A stretch of 64,000 nucleotides of DNA from KBS-96 sp964247975 (GCA_964247975.1 CAXTWH010000003.1:118784-182783), one strand, 5' to 3'; shown: positions 1 through 10,915, counted from the first letter of the stretch. Numbers and translations: made by a program. The notes: a model not told the origin generated them from the sequence alone.

Positions 1-1746
<1,746 letters not shown>

Positions 1747-1754
1747 GTTAAAGT

Positions 1755-2072
1755 TTAGCTTTGCCCATTCGGGTGATGGCGCTGCGGTCCGTGCGTTTCC
1801 ACGTTATGGTTCTTTTTGGGCTTTTTGCCGCTGCCGGTCGGCGAAGAAGCTGCATTTCCGGCATTGCCGCTGGCAGGACTGTTACCAGCCGCGCTGGTGN
1901 NNNNNNNNNCTGTGCTGCTCCCCTTTTTAGCCGAATGCTCTTGTTGAATATCCGGGCTGCCTTGGCCGGGGCTAGCCTGCGGTATGTCCCCATTCCCATT
2001 TTGCTGCGCGAACAACAGCGTTCCGCCGGTTGCCAGCATCGAGAACACCATCAAGCTTCTCAATATATTCAT
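1755..2072 (-). CDS. small secreted low-complexity protein interrupted by an N gap
   Basis: The predicted protein is about 105 residues. It starts with a signal peptide (MNILRSLMVFSMLATGGTLLFAQ) and continues as a Gly/Ser/Asn/Pro/Lys-rich, probably disordered chain. The start is supported by a strong ribosome binding site, AAGGAGG, upstream of the ATG at 2072. Ten N bases lie in the middle, so the true length and frame across the gap are uncertain, but both sides share the same low-complexity composition. No domain is recognised. A similar secreted Gly/Ser/Gln-rich protein lies at 48975-49250. Confidence 0.6.
   Translation of the reverse strand: MNILRSLMVFSMLATGGTLLFAQQNGNGDIPQASPGQGSPDIQQEHSAKKGSSTXXXXTSAAGNSPASGNAGNAASSPTGSGKKPKKNHNVETHGPQRHHPNGQS
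1900..1909. other. assembly gap (10 N)
   Basis: Ten undetermined bases lie inside the low-complexity coding region of the small secreted protein. Repetitive Gly/Ser-type codons are a plausible reason for the break. The real gap length is unknown. Confidence 0.99.
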
Positions 2073-2161
2073 ATTGTCTGCCTCCTTGCCTTTGATGAGG
2101 TGATTTCTAATAAAATTGACCCTTCCGGTTGAATTTAGTTTCCGAAGCCTTCCTGACAGTT

Positions 2162-2410
2162 TTATTTCAAATGGAGAAGTTTTTCTTCCAGATGCCGCAG
2201 CGCCGCTTGCAGTTGTTCGCGGTAGCGCGGGTTTGTTGCCGCTTCTAAATCATGCAAAACCCGTGTTCGAGACAGTTCAAGACTTTCCCGCTCACGTAGC
2301 TTCTGGGCTTGTTCAGCGTTAAGTTGCGAGACAGCGGCAATCTCTTTCCTCCGCTCGACAGCAGATTCCATTTGCGATTCAACCGACTTGCTTTCCCATC
2401 CGCGCGCCAT
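2162..2410 (-). CDS. small coiled-coil hypothetical protein (MARGWESKSVE type)
   Basis: This 82-residue protein starts MARGWESKSVE and is rich in Glu, Arg, Leu and Gln, with a long helical segment that probably forms a coiled coil (roughly residues 17-80). I recognise the N-terminal block as recurring in small hypothetical proteins of Acidobacteriota; the function is unknown. The upstream sequence has a modest purine-rich stretch (GTGGGAAAATT) before the ATG. It lies 20 bases downstream of the sugar transport operon on the same strand and could be its last gene, but nothing links it to sugar use. Confidence 0.65.
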   Translation of the reverse strand: MARGWESKSVESQMESAVERRKEIAAVSQLNAEQAQKLRERESLELSRTRVLHDLEAATNPRYREQLQAALRHLEEKLLHLK

Positions 2411-2430
2411 AATTTTCCCACTTCCACCTG

Positions 2431-4446
2431 CTAGAAATTGAACTGATCTATATTATCCCGAGTAAACACAAACGGCTTGCCGAGCAGAATATTGGTTCCT
2501 TCAATGGCAAGATTTCCGAGGCGTTCCGATTGAAACGAATTCGCGCCTGCTTTTAACTCACCACGCGCCAAAGCTGCCGCGGCAGAAACTGTCAGATAAG
2601 CCAGGTCGCGCGTTTTCCATAACACCACAGCCGTAATCATTCCCTCGTGAACATACGGTTTGCAGAGGTTCGGAAGCGACAAGCCCACCACTTTTACATC
2701 CTGCTTGCCGGATTGTTTCACTGCTTCGGCAGCGCCGGGAACAGCCGGGGCAGAAATCACGATTACTGACTTCACTTTGGGGTAAACCTTCAAAATGGTC
2801 TGAGTTTCAGAAAATGCTTTATCCCGATCATCGTCGCTCGGGCGAATCACGGCTAATTTGAATTTAGGATACTGATGCGTCATCCGTTCCTTAATGTATT
2901 GAATCCAGAGATTCTGGTTGGCCGCGCTGAGTACGCCAGTCACAATAGCGTACTCGCCTTCTTTGTCCATCGTTTTTGCGGATTCATCTGCTAAGGTCGC
3001 GCCAATTCCTTGAGGTGTAGCTTGATTGGTAAAGTAATCGCGGGAATCAGGCGCGGAATCAGCGTCCCAGGTCACAACTTTAATGTTTTGTTTTCGCGCT
3101 TTGCGCAAAACGGTGGAAATGCTTTCCGCATTGCCGACGCTAACGGCAATCGCATCCACGCGGCGCGTAATCCAGCCTTCGACGAATTCATTCTGCTTAG
3201 CCGGATCTACTTCCGTGGGGCCATCCCAGATTAAATTAACGTCGAGTTGTTTGGCCGCTTCTTCCGCGCCGGCCCGGCAGCTAATGAAATAGGGATCGCC
3301 TTTCGACTTTGGCATCATCGCGACCGTGACTCGCTGTTTGGCAGTGCCGCCGGATGACGAAGAGGCCGGACTTGTTCCAATTAACGCATGAGCTAAATAC
3401 CAATTGCTGCCGGCGACAACTAAAGCGCCCAGCATCACGGTGGCGCAAAGAATAGCCAACTGCGAATTTTTCATTTCTTCTCCTTGTCTGCTGGCCGGTT
3501 CCGCTGGAATCTTCGATTGATTGAAAACGCGCTGCAACGCAATAGTGGATACCAGCAGAAATCCCGTAGCGATGCCTGCCAACTCAGCCGGCAGAGCAGC
3601 TAAACGCAGTCCGTTTTGGAGGATCACAATGGCGGCAAGCCCCAAGAGCGTTCCCCGGATACTGCCTGAGCCGCCAAAGATCGACGTTCCTCCTAAAACC
3701 ACTGCTGTAATGGCGATCAGTTCATATCCCGTTCCCGCATCTGATTTTGCCTGGCCCGCATGTGCCACATAAATAATAGCCGCAGTCGCGGCGGAGATGC
3801 CGGAAAGCAGGTACGCCAGCATCAACCTGCGCTGAACGGGAACGGCGGCGTAACGGGCTCCGGCAGGCGATAAACCAATCGCATACAAGCCGCGACCGAT
3901 CACAGAATAATGCGTTAGGAGGAAAAAAAACAGAATAAACAGAACTAGAATGATTGCCTGCGTTGGCAGAATGCCGGCCAGATAGCCTTGGCCGAGAAAC
4001 AGAAAACCAGGCGGAAAATTGGAATAGCTTTTGGCTGCACCCGTGATTCCTTCGGCCATGCCCCGAAACAGCGAAAACGTCCCCAAAGTAACGATTAACG
4101 GCGAAACCCCTAAACCGGCAATTAAACCGGCATTGATTGCGCCGCCTGCTGCGCCGATCAGAACAGCAATCAAGGAGGCCAGCAGAATAGGCAGGCCGGC
4201 ATCGTGCCATAAGGCTCCGAAGGAAACGGCAGCTAAGGCCATCATCGAGCCTACCGAAAGATCAATGCCGCCGGTGAGAATCACCGGAGTCATTGCCAAG
4301 GAGAGCAGGCCGATTTCCGCCGCCAGCCGCACACATTCAAAAAAGTTGGAAAGCGAAAAGAAGTTTTGTCCGGCGATGCTGAAAAAAATAATTTCTAAGC
4401 CGATGAGCAGCGCGAGGGTGATTTCCTGTCGGCGAGTGGTTTGCAT
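2431..4446 (-). CDS. ABC sugar permease fused to periplasmic sugar-binding protein (RhaQ-RhaS type)
   Basis: One 671-residue frame joins two proteins that are normally separate. Residues 1-324 are a CUT2 (RbsC/AraH-type) permease with GIDLSVGSMMALA and multiple membrane helices. Residues 325-671 are a complete RhaS-like periplasmic-binding protein with its own N-terminal hydrophobic segment (MKNSQLAILCATVMLGALVV) and a Ser/Gly linker. There is no stop between them. Met325 is preceded by AAGGAG with 5-base spacing, so the binding protein may also be made alone. It lies 14 bases after the partner permease. The rhamnose assignment is inferred from the RhaEW-type enzyme in the same operon; another deoxysugar is possible. 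Confidence 0.8.
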   Translation of the reverse strand: MQTTRRQEITLALLIGLEIIFFSIAGQNFFSLSNFFECVRLAAEIGLLSLAMTPVILTGGIDLSVGSMMALAAVSFGALWHDAGLPILLASLIAVLIGAAGGAINAGLIAGLGVSPLIVTLGTFSLFRGMAEGITGAAKSYSNFPPGFLFLGQGYLAGILPTQAIILVLFILFFFLLTHYSVIGRGLYAIGLSPAGARYAAVPVQRRLMLAYLLSGISAATAAIIYVAHAGQAKSDAGTGYELIAITAVVLGGTSIFGGSGSIRGTLLGLAAIVILQNGLRLAALPAELAGIATGFLLVSTIALQRVFNQSKIPAEPASRQGEEMKNSQLAILCATVMLGALVVAGSNWYLAHALIGTSPASSSSGGTAKQRVTVAMMPKSKGDPYFISCRAGAEEAAKQLDVNLIWDGPTEVDPAKQNEFVEGWITRRVDAIAVSVGNAESISTVLRKARKQNIKVVTWDADSAPDSRDYFTNQATPQGIGATLADESAKTMDKEGEYAIVTGVLSAANQNLWIQYIKERMTHQYPKFKLAVIRPSDDDRDKAFSETQTILKVYPKVKSVIVISAPAVPGAAEAVKQSGKQDVKVVGLSLPNLCKPYVHEGMITAVVLWKTRDLAYLTVSAAAALARGELKAGANSFQSERLGNLAIEGTNILLGKPFVFTRDNIDQFNF
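3472..3485 (-). promoter_or_regulatory. internal ribosome binding site and ATG at the permease/binding-protein junction
   Basis: On the minus strand AAGGAG (3485-3480) is followed by AAGAA and ATG (3474-3472), in frame with the large fusion. The spacing is ideal for an independent start of the binding-protein half. It suggests an ancestral separate gene whose upstream stop was lost, or dual products from one frame. Confidence 0.6.
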
Positions 4447-4460
4447 TGCCGATTACGCGA

Positions 4461-5408
4461 TCAGGCTAAAACAATGCGCCGTGCTGAGCGCGAAGGTAGC
4501 GCATCGAAAAGAACCGTGACTAGAATCATGCCTCCTTGAATGGCCCGGCCCCAATACGGGCTTAACTGTAAATAGGTAAGCGCAGGCGCGATGCTTCCGA
4601 ATAAAGCCACGCCGATCAACGTTCCTGCCAACCGTCCTTTGCCTCCGGTAATAGGCGTTCCGCCGACCACCACTGCCGCGATTGCCTGCAACTCCAATCC
4701 CACTCCGGCGTTAGCAGGAACATCAGAGAATCGAACTGAATTAATGCTGGCCGCCAACCCGGTGAGGGCTCCGAGCAGAACAAACACCGAGAAAACAACC
4801 AGCTTCGTAGGTATGCCGGCCAGCCGCGCTGCTTCGGTATCGGAACCAGTGGCGTAAATGGCTCGGAAAGAGGCTACATTTCGGCTGGCCCACCAAAGCG
4901 CGGCAAATACTGCGGCACTCAAAGCGAACAGAATGAACTCACCGGTGCCTTGGCTTAATCCAAACCATTGAAATGAGGATGGCAACCCCTCGACCCAGGC
5001 TCCGCCGGTGGCCCAGTTCAGGGCTTCTCGCCATGCCACCATTGTGGCTAAAGTCACCACAATGGATGGCGCATTCAGGTATGCCACTAGGCTTCCGTTG
5101 ATAGCACCCAGCACTGCTCCGAATACAATGCCGCAGATCGGTAGTAGAAAAATCGGCAATCCATTTTTAACAAGCGCTCCGCCGCACACTCCGCAAACGG
5201 CAAACACTGATCCAACAGAAATATCAATCTGCGCCACCACAATCACGAGCGTCGTTCCGGCGGCAATCAAAAGCACCGGCAGACTGCTTAAAGCTAAATC
5301 CCGCAGGTTTGTCCAGGAAAAAAAGGCAGGAGCCGCGAAAGCGAGAACCGCTAACAGAACGGCTAGAGTAACCAACGCCGCATATTCCCGCAGAACAAGA
5401 TTCTTCAT
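4461..5408 (-). CDS. rhaP: ABC sugar transporter permease (CUT2 family, RhaP-like)
   Basis: A 315-residue membrane protein of the RbsC/AraH permease family. It has the conserved QIDISVGSVFAVCG segment after the second helix and the GGTPITGGKGRLAGTLIG block near the end, both typical of CUT2 importers. Its ATG overlaps the ATPase gene by four bases (ATGA), indicating translational coupling. It should form the membrane channel together with the permease half of the downstream fusion. The symbol rests on operon context; substrate specificity cannot be read from a permease alone. Confidence 0.82.
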   Translation of the reverse strand: MKNLVLREYAALVTLAVLLAVLAFAAPAFFSWTNLRDLALSSLPVLLIAAGTTLVIVVAQIDISVGSVFAVCGVCGGALVKNGLPIFLLPICGIVFGAVLGAINGSLVAYLNAPSIVVTLATMVAWREALNWATGGAWVEGLPSSFQWFGLSQGTGEFILFALSAAVFAALWWASRNVASFRAIYATGSDTEAARLAGIPTKLVVFSVFVLLGALTGLAASINSVRFSDVPANAGVGLELQAIAAVVVGGTPITGGKGRLAGTLIGVALFGSIAPALTYLQLSPYWGRAIQGGMILVTVLFDALPSRSARRIVLA

Positions 5409-6907
5409 GCGGCCACGGTTCCATGCCCAAGCGCCAGTTCCATAATTCGGTGCGCGTCAGCATCAGCGCGGTTTAACGTTCCGGCAATTCTTCCGCCGTG
5501 CATTACCGCGATGCGATCGCTTAATCCCAGAATTTCGGGAAGCTCGGAGGAAATCAGCAGTATCGCCATTCCGTCTTCAGCCAATTGGCTGATCAGATTG
5601 TAAATCTCCGTTTTTGCCCCGATGTCGATGCCCTGGGTCGGTTCATCCAAGATCAGAATGCGTGGTTCGGTCATCAGCCAGCGGGCCAGCGATACTTTCT
5701 GTTGGTTGCCGCCGGAAAGATTTTTGACGGGCGTTTCCACTGAAGGCGCTTTGATGCGAAAACGACGGCGGTATTCTTCCGCCACTTGTTTTTCCTGGGC
5801 AAAATTCAAAAAACCCTGGGGGAAAAGTTTTGCCAAGCTTGCTAAGGTTGCGTTCTGGGTGATTGGAAAATCCATCACCACGCCATGCCTGCGCCGGTCT
5901 TCCGGCACATACGCCAATCCAAGTTCAATCGCTTTCTGCGGAGATGCGATCACTGCTTCCGTTCCGTTAATCAACACAGAGCCGCTATCGCGGGGCGACA
6001 AGCCGAACAGGGTTTCCGCAAACTGCGTGCGGCCCGAACCAACCAAGCCCGCAAAACCCAGAACTTCTCCCCGATGCAGGGTGAGAGAAACATCGTGAAC
6101 TCCTCGCGCGGCGCAGCTTAAATTTCGAATTTCCAGAACAGGTTCTTTCGTTGCGGCTTTACGTTCTGGAAATACCGTATTCAGTTCGCGGCCTACCATC
6201 AACTGAATCAACCTGCGATTGGTCATGTCATTCATCGGGAATGTGCCAAGGCTTTCTCCATCGCGCAGTACGGTGACGCGATCGGCTAAAGCAAACAATT
6301 CTTCAAACCGGTGCGAAATGTAGATCACCGCGCAGCGCTTTGCACGTAGTTCTTGCACAATGCGGAACAGATTTTGCGCGTCCGATTCGCCCAGCGAAGC
6401 GGTAGGTTCGTCCATGATCACGATCTTGGCTTCCCCTTGCAGTGCCTTGGCAATTTCCACCAACTGTTGTTCCGGCATGGTCAACGCGTTGATCGGAGTC
6501 TGCGGCGGCACTAGGCAGCCTACTTGTTGCAACAGCGCGGAAGCGTGGGTATTGCGCTGGTTCCAGTTGACGCGCCGCCACAGATGCCCGGATTCGCTGC
6601 TGAGCGCAATGTTCTCGGCTATCGTAAGCTCCGGAAACAGAGCTGGCTGCTGATAAATCACTGAGATTCCCAAAGAACGAGATCGAGCCGGAGTCAATGC
6701 GCCAACCGGCTTGCCTTTAAGCTGAATTGTGCCTTCGTCTGGAACAAGAGCGCCAGCCAGTATTTTAATGAGCGTTGACTTGCCGGCTCCGTTTTCACCC
6801 ACCAGCGCATGCACTTCACCGGCGCGCAAGTCGAGCGAAACATCCTTTAACGCGCGGACGCCGCCAAAAGCTTTTTTGATGCCGAATGCTTGAAGAAGCG
6901 GAATCAC
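5405..6907 (-). CDS. rhaT: sugar ABC transporter ATP-binding protein (tandem ABC, RhaT-like)
   Basis: A 500-residue tandem ATPase of the CUT2 (RbsA/MglA) class. The first domain has Walker A GENGAGKST at residues 37-45, a degenerate signature (MPEQQ) and Walker B IVIMDEPT. The second has the non-canonical P-loop GLVGSGRTQ, a good signature (LSGGNQQK) and ILILDEPTQGID. This asymmetry is normal for the family. It overlaps both neighbours by four bases. The symbol follows the rhizobial rhaSTPQ naming and is inferred from context; it is unrelated to the E. coli RhaT symporter. Confidence 0.82.
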   Translation of the reverse strand: MIPLLQAFGIKKAFGGVRALKDVSLDLRAGEVHALVGENGAGKSTLIKILAGALVPDEGTIQLKGKPVGALTPARSRSLGISVIYQQPALFPELTIAENIALSSESGHLWRRVNWNQRNTHASALLQQVGCLVPPQTPINALTMPEQQLVEIAKALQGEAKIVIMDEPTASLGESDAQNLFRIVQELRAKRCAVIYISHRFEELFALADRVTVLRDGESLGTFPMNDMTNRRLIQLMVGRELNTVFPERKAATKEPVLEIRNLSCAARGVHDVSLTLHRGEVLGFAGLVGSGRTQFAETLFGLSPRDSGSVLINGTEAVIASPQKAIELGLAYVPEDRRRHGVVMDFPITQNATLASLAKLFPQGFLNFAQEKQVAEEYRRRFRIKAPSVETPVKNLSGGNQQKVSLARWLMTEPRILILDEPTQGIDIGAKTEIYNLISQLAEDGMAILLISSELPEILGLSDRIAVMHGGRIAGTLNRADADAHRIMELALGHGTVAA

Positions 6908-9126
6908 CGTAGGAATGCTTCGGGCAAACCTCCGTCAACCGGTACCACATGCCCTGTTGTTTTGGCGCTCAGATCACTGGCCAGAAAAATAATCGCTTCG
7001 GCGCAGTCATCCGGCAGAATCGGATCGCGCGTTAACGTGCGTTGCGCATAGAACTGGGCCAGCTTGCTTCGTAGGTCTTCCGTATTTTCTTCTTCCGAAA
7101 AGGCGATGTTGTATTTTCGCAGCGAACTCATCACGCGATCTCGCGGGAACATGGCGGAGCCAGCCACCACGGTAGCGGGAGCAATTCCGTTCACGCGCAC
7201 AAACGGAGCCATGCCGATGGCAAGTTCCCGAATCAATTGGTTCACCGCGCTTTTGCTGACATCATAAGCTTCGCTGCCATGCTTCGGCACAACGGCGTTG
7301 GCGGAACTGGTCAGCACAATCACGGCAGGCAGTTTCTGGTCAGTGAAGATACGGCGCGATTCATCAGCCAGCAGGTAATTGCCGGTGATGTTAATTTCGA
7401 ATGTTTTGCTCCAGACTTCGGGGCTGATTTTGCCGTCCGCGCCAGGCACCGGAAAAATGGCGGCAGTGTTCACTACACCGTCCAAGCCGCCAAAACGGAG
7501 TACCGTTTGCTGCAAAGCCGCGGCAATACTTTCCCGCGAGGTGATATCAAGATAAACGGAAAGCGTCATCTCCGCTGAGGAGATTTTGCTCACTTCCTCG
7601 GCGACCGACGCTGCCGCTTTTTCATCGCGATCCGCTACGATGACGTGCGCGCCGCGTTTAGCGAGCTTCAACGCCACTGCGCGCCCGATTCCGCTGCCGC
7701 CGCCTACTACCAGAATAATTCTGCGGCTGAACTCCTGTTCCGGCGGCATACGCTGGAGCTTCGCTTCTTCCAGCGCCCAATACTCAATGCGGAACGCTTC
7801 CTGCAAGGGCAAGGCCACATAATTGTGTAGGCTTTTGAAGTGCTGCGACACTTCCGGCCGTTTGGCTTGGGGCAAAACGTCGGGAATGCCGGTGGAATCA
7901 TCCAGCGCGCTGGCTCCTTCCATGACGTGAATAGCGTTAATGAAAAACTCGCTGGTAATCCGCGCTTCCCGTTTGTTTTTTCCAAAAGAAAACAAGCCTA
8001 AGCCGGGAATCAGCACTACCGACGGGTTCGCATCGCGCAGCTTTGGTGAAGCTGGTTCAGCGCATTGCGTGTAATAGCTTGAATAATCCTGCCGGTACTG
8101 CGCTGCTGTTTCCTCGATACTCTTTCGAAGAGTGGCTAAGTCTTCCTGCTGCGGATTCCAACGCACAAACATCGGCTTAATGCGGGTACGGAGAAAATGA
8201 TCGGGGCAGCTTGTTCCTAATTCGGCCAGTTGAGGGCCGGCAATCGAATTGGCAAATCGTAGTGCGTCTTCCGATTCCGCATAATGGCCGACGGCGCGTT
8301 TTGTGGTAGCCAGCGCGCCCCGTAAGATGGGAAGCACCTGGGCCGCCAGTTCTTTGCGATTTTCCAAGGGCTGCGCTACTTGTCCGCCGAAAACCTTTTT
8401 GCCCGCCTGATGCGCCGCCACAAACTGCCCTAGTTCATCAATCGTGCGAATGCTGTTCAGGTAGCATTCGCGCTGTGTTTCGCCCCAGGTGAATAAACCA
8501 TGCCCGCCCAGAATAATGCCGTCGCAGTTTGGATTTTCAGCAACAATGTTTTTCAACATCAACCCCAGTTCAAAGCCGGGACGCTGCCAGGGAAGCCACA
8601 CCAGATGACGTCCGAACCGCTCATTGAATTCCGCCATTTTCTGCTTGCCGTTGGCGCTTGCCGCCAGCGCAATGGCCCAATCGGGATGCAGATGGTCCAC
8701 ATGCGGAAACGGAAGAAATCCATGCAGGGGAGTGTCAATCGAGGCTGCTACTTTACTTGCTCCGAACGCTGCAGGCGGGTAGAATTCCACCATTTCGTCC
8801 TCATGCGCTTCGCCTTTGTAAATGGAAAGAAGCTGTTCCAGTTTGTCGAGGTACAGCAGCGCAAAGCCGGAGCGTGTAATGGAGCCAAGATCGCCGCCGC
8901 TTCCTTTCACAGCTAGCACCCGCACTGGTTTTCCGGTGAAAGGATCAGGCAGATCGATTTTCGAACTGGTATTGCCGCCCGCAAAATTGGTGATGCGCAG
9001 GTCTGCCCCTAGCAGGTTCGAACGGTAGCGCAGGAGTTCCAGCGGATCATTTTCAAGGGCGGCGGCCTTGGTGTCATCCCAAAGATCTTTTAAGTATTGA
9101 AACGAGACCAGTGAAGTTTCCGGCAT
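6904..9126 (-). CDS. rhaEW: bifunctional class II aldolase / short-chain dehydrogenase (RhaEW-like)
   Basis: The N-terminal half (about residues 1-430) is a class II aldolase with metal-binding histidine segments FPHVDHLHPDW and GGHGLFTWG. The C-terminal half is a short-chain dehydrogenase with GGGSGIGRA for nucleotide binding and catalytic YDVSK. Fusions of this kind cleave rhamnulose-1-phosphate and oxidise the lactaldehyde product. I chose ATG 9126 (MPETSLVSF) because the longer TTG start at 9180 has no ribosome binding site and its extension looks random; the site before 9126 is also weak. It leads the transport operon. Rhamnose isomerase and kinase are not in the window. Confidence 0.8.
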   Translation of the reverse strand: MPETSLVSFQYLKDLWDDTKAAALENDPLELLRYRSNLLGADLRITNFAGGNTSSKIDLPDPFTGKPVRVLAVKGSGGDLGSITRSGFALLYLDKLEQLLSIYKGEAHEDEMVEFYPPAAFGASKVAASIDTPLHGFLPFPHVDHLHPDWAIALAASANGKQKMAEFNERFGRHLVWLPWQRPGFELGLMLKNIVAENPNCDGIILGGHGLFTWGETQRECYLNSIRTIDELGQFVAAHQAGKKVFGGQVAQPLENRKELAAQVLPILRGALATTKRAVGHYAESEDALRFANSIAGPQLAELGTSCPDHFLRTRIKPMFVRWNPQQEDLATLRKSIEETAAQYRQDYSSYYTQCAEPASPKLRDANPSVVLIPGLGLFSFGKNKREARITSEFFINAIHVMEGASALDDSTGIPDVLPQAKRPEVSQHFKSLHNYVALPLQEAFRIEYWALEEAKLQRMPPEQEFSRRIILVVGGGSGIGRAVALKLAKRGAHVIVADRDEKAAASVAEEVSKISSAEMTLSVYLDITSRESIAAALQQTVLRFGGLDGVVNTAAIFPVPGADGKISPEVWSKTFEINITGNYLLADESRRIFTDQKLPAVIVLTSSANAVVPKHGSEAYDVSKSAVNQLIRELAIGMAPFVRVNGIAPATVVAGSAMFPRDRVMSSLRKYNIAFSEEENTEDLRSKLAQFYAQRTLTRDPILPDDCAEAIIFLASDLSAKTTGHVVPVDGGLPEAFLR

Positions 9127-9307
9127 AATCAGACCATTCGTTAGCATACAGAATCCCCATTTCAAATGGGAAAACTGCAAAGAATTTCAAGAATGAAGTT
9201 TCCTGAAAAAATCTAAAATATGAAACTAACCCGGTAGTTTTGCAAATTCTATCTCCCCTATTTACCCGATGGTTTTCTGCTGCGTAGTCATTTATTCTGT
9301 TGAAGAG

Positions 9308-9345
9308 TGGTCAAGGTTACATTCTGTGGTCATAAGGTCTGGTCA
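9308..9345. promoter_or_regulatory. three TGGTCA repeats between the divergent rha-like operon and otsA
   Basis: TGGTCA occurs at 9308-9313, 9327-9332 and 9340-9345, the only marked repeat in the roughly 270-base intergenic region 9127-9397. They lie 53-90 bases before the otsA start. They could be a regulator's direct-repeat operator; six-base repeats may also arise by chance. Confidence 0.25.
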
Positions 9346-9397
9346 GTTCCGCTAAGGTAGGCATTCACATTCGAAGAAAACGAAAAGGAGTTTGATC

Positions 9398-10915
9398 TTG
9401 AAAGTATGGACGCGAGAGGTTTTAAACGAGTTCATATGCTCTCGAATGGAAGGCTACAAACTGATTGTTGTTTCCAACCGGGAGCCGTATTCGCACCGCT
9501 ACACCGCCACCGGCGAGATTGAATGCATACAGCCGGCCAGCGGAATGGCTTCCGCTCTTGATCCGGTAATGAGAGCAACTGGCGGTTTGTGGATTGCGCA
9601 TGGCAGCGGCGATGCGGACCGCGCCGTGGTAGACCATCGTGACCACGTTAAAGTGCCGCCCCAAGAAGCGAAGTTTGATCTGCGCCGCATCTGGCTGACT
9701 CAGGAACAGGTGGAAGGGCATTATAACGGCCTCTCCAATCAGGGCTTGTGGCCCCTATGCCATATGGCGTTTTCCAGGCCATTTTTTGAGCCTCGGCATT
9801 GGGAACTGTACCGCGAAGTAAATCAGATTTTTGCCGATGCCATTCTGGAAGAAGCCGGCAGTGAGCCGACCTTTGTTTTTATTCAGGACTATCATTTTGC
9901 GCTGCTGCCCCGAATGCTGCGTAAGGCAAACGCAAATTTGGTGGTAGCGCAGTTCTGGCATATTCCCTGGCCGAATCGGGAAGTGTTTTGTTCTTTTCCG
10001 TGGCAGGAAGAACTGCTGGACGGACTGCTCGGAAACGATCTGCTCGGCTTTCACCTGCACCATCACTGCCAAAATTTTCTGGAAACGGTGGATCGCAGTG
10101 TAGAAGCCCTAGTTGACCCGACCGCGATGCAGATTAAACGCGATGGCAAATCGACGCTGATTCGCGCCTTTCCCATCAGCATCGATTATGACGAGCATGT
10201 GCAGCAAGCTCAATCCAAGCCGGTTCAGACTGAAATGGCGTGGTGGCGCAAACAACTAAATCTAAAAGAAAATACAAAGTTGGGCATCGGCATTGACCGT
10301 TTGGATTACACCAAAGGCATACCGGACCGGTTACGAGCGCTTGACCGCTTGCTGGAAACTCATCCTGAATACCGAGGTAAATTGCAGTTTGTGCAGATTG
10401 GCGTTCCGAGCCGTTCCACGCTGAAAGCGTATCAGGATGTGGAAACCGAAGTGGAAGAACTGATAGCGAAAATTAATCGCCGTTGGGCTACGAAACATTG
10501 GACACCTGCCATTTTGTGGAAGCGGCATTTCTCTTCCAGGGAGATGATTGCTTTGCATTGTCTGGCGGATTTTTGCGTGGTGACTTCTCTGCACGATGGC
10601 ATGAACTTGGTGGCGAAGGAATTTGTTGCGAGCAGAAACGATGAGGATGGAGTGTTGGTTTTGAGCCGGTTTACCGGAGCCGCCCGCGAATTGGGAGATG
10701 CTTTGCTGGTGAATCCGTTCTCGATTGAAGAAACTGCTTCGGCTTACCGCCAAGCATTGAGGATGCCCGCTGAAGAAAGAAAACGGCGTATGCAGCGTAT
10801 GCGCGAAGAAGTGGAAACCAACAATGTGTATCGCTGGGCCGGTAAATTCTTTTCCGCGCTGACCAAATTTGAATTTCGTGAGACTGCATTGTTAGTAACT
10901 GGAGCTGCTGCATGA
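9398..10915 (+). CDS. otsA: alpha,alpha-trehalose-phosphate synthase (GT20)
   Basis: A GT20 glycosyltransferase that makes trehalose 6-phosphate from UDP-glucose and glucose 6-phosphate. Visible family segments are VVSNREPY near the N-terminus, FIQDYHFALLP, FWHIPWPNRE, GIDRLDYTKGIPDR and SLHDGMNLVAKEFVA. I chose TTG 9398 because AAAAGGAG (9383-9390) sits seven bases upstream; the in-frame TTG 9392 is too close. The product is about 505 residues. The four-base overlap with otsB shows coupled trehalose synthesis. A related GT20 activity, such as glucosylglycerol-phosphate synthase, is possible but less likely beside otsB. Confidence 0.9.
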   Translation: MKVWTREVLNEFICSRMEGYKLIVVSNREPYSHRYTATGEIECIQPASGMASALDPVMRATGGLWIAHGSGDADRAVVDHRDHVKVPPQEAKFDLRRIWLTQEQVEGHYNGLSNQGLWPLCHMAFSRPFFEPRHWELYREVNQIFADAILEEAGSEPTFVFIQDYHFALLPRMLRKANANLVVAQFWHIPWPNREVFCSFPWQEELLDGLLGNDLLGFHLHHHCQNFLETVDRSVEALVDPTAMQIKRDGKSTLIRAFPISIDYDEHVQQAQSKPVQTEMAWWRKQLNLKENTKLGIGIDRLDYTKGIPDRLRALDRLLETHPEYRGKLQFVQIGVPSRSTLKAYQDVETEVEELIAKINRRWATKHWTPAILWKRHFSSREMIALHCLADFCVVTSLHDGMNLVAKEFVASRNDEDGVLVLSRFTGAARELGDALLVNPFSIEETASAYRQALRMPAEERKRRMQRMREEVETNNVYRWAGKFFSALTKFEFRETALLVTGAAA

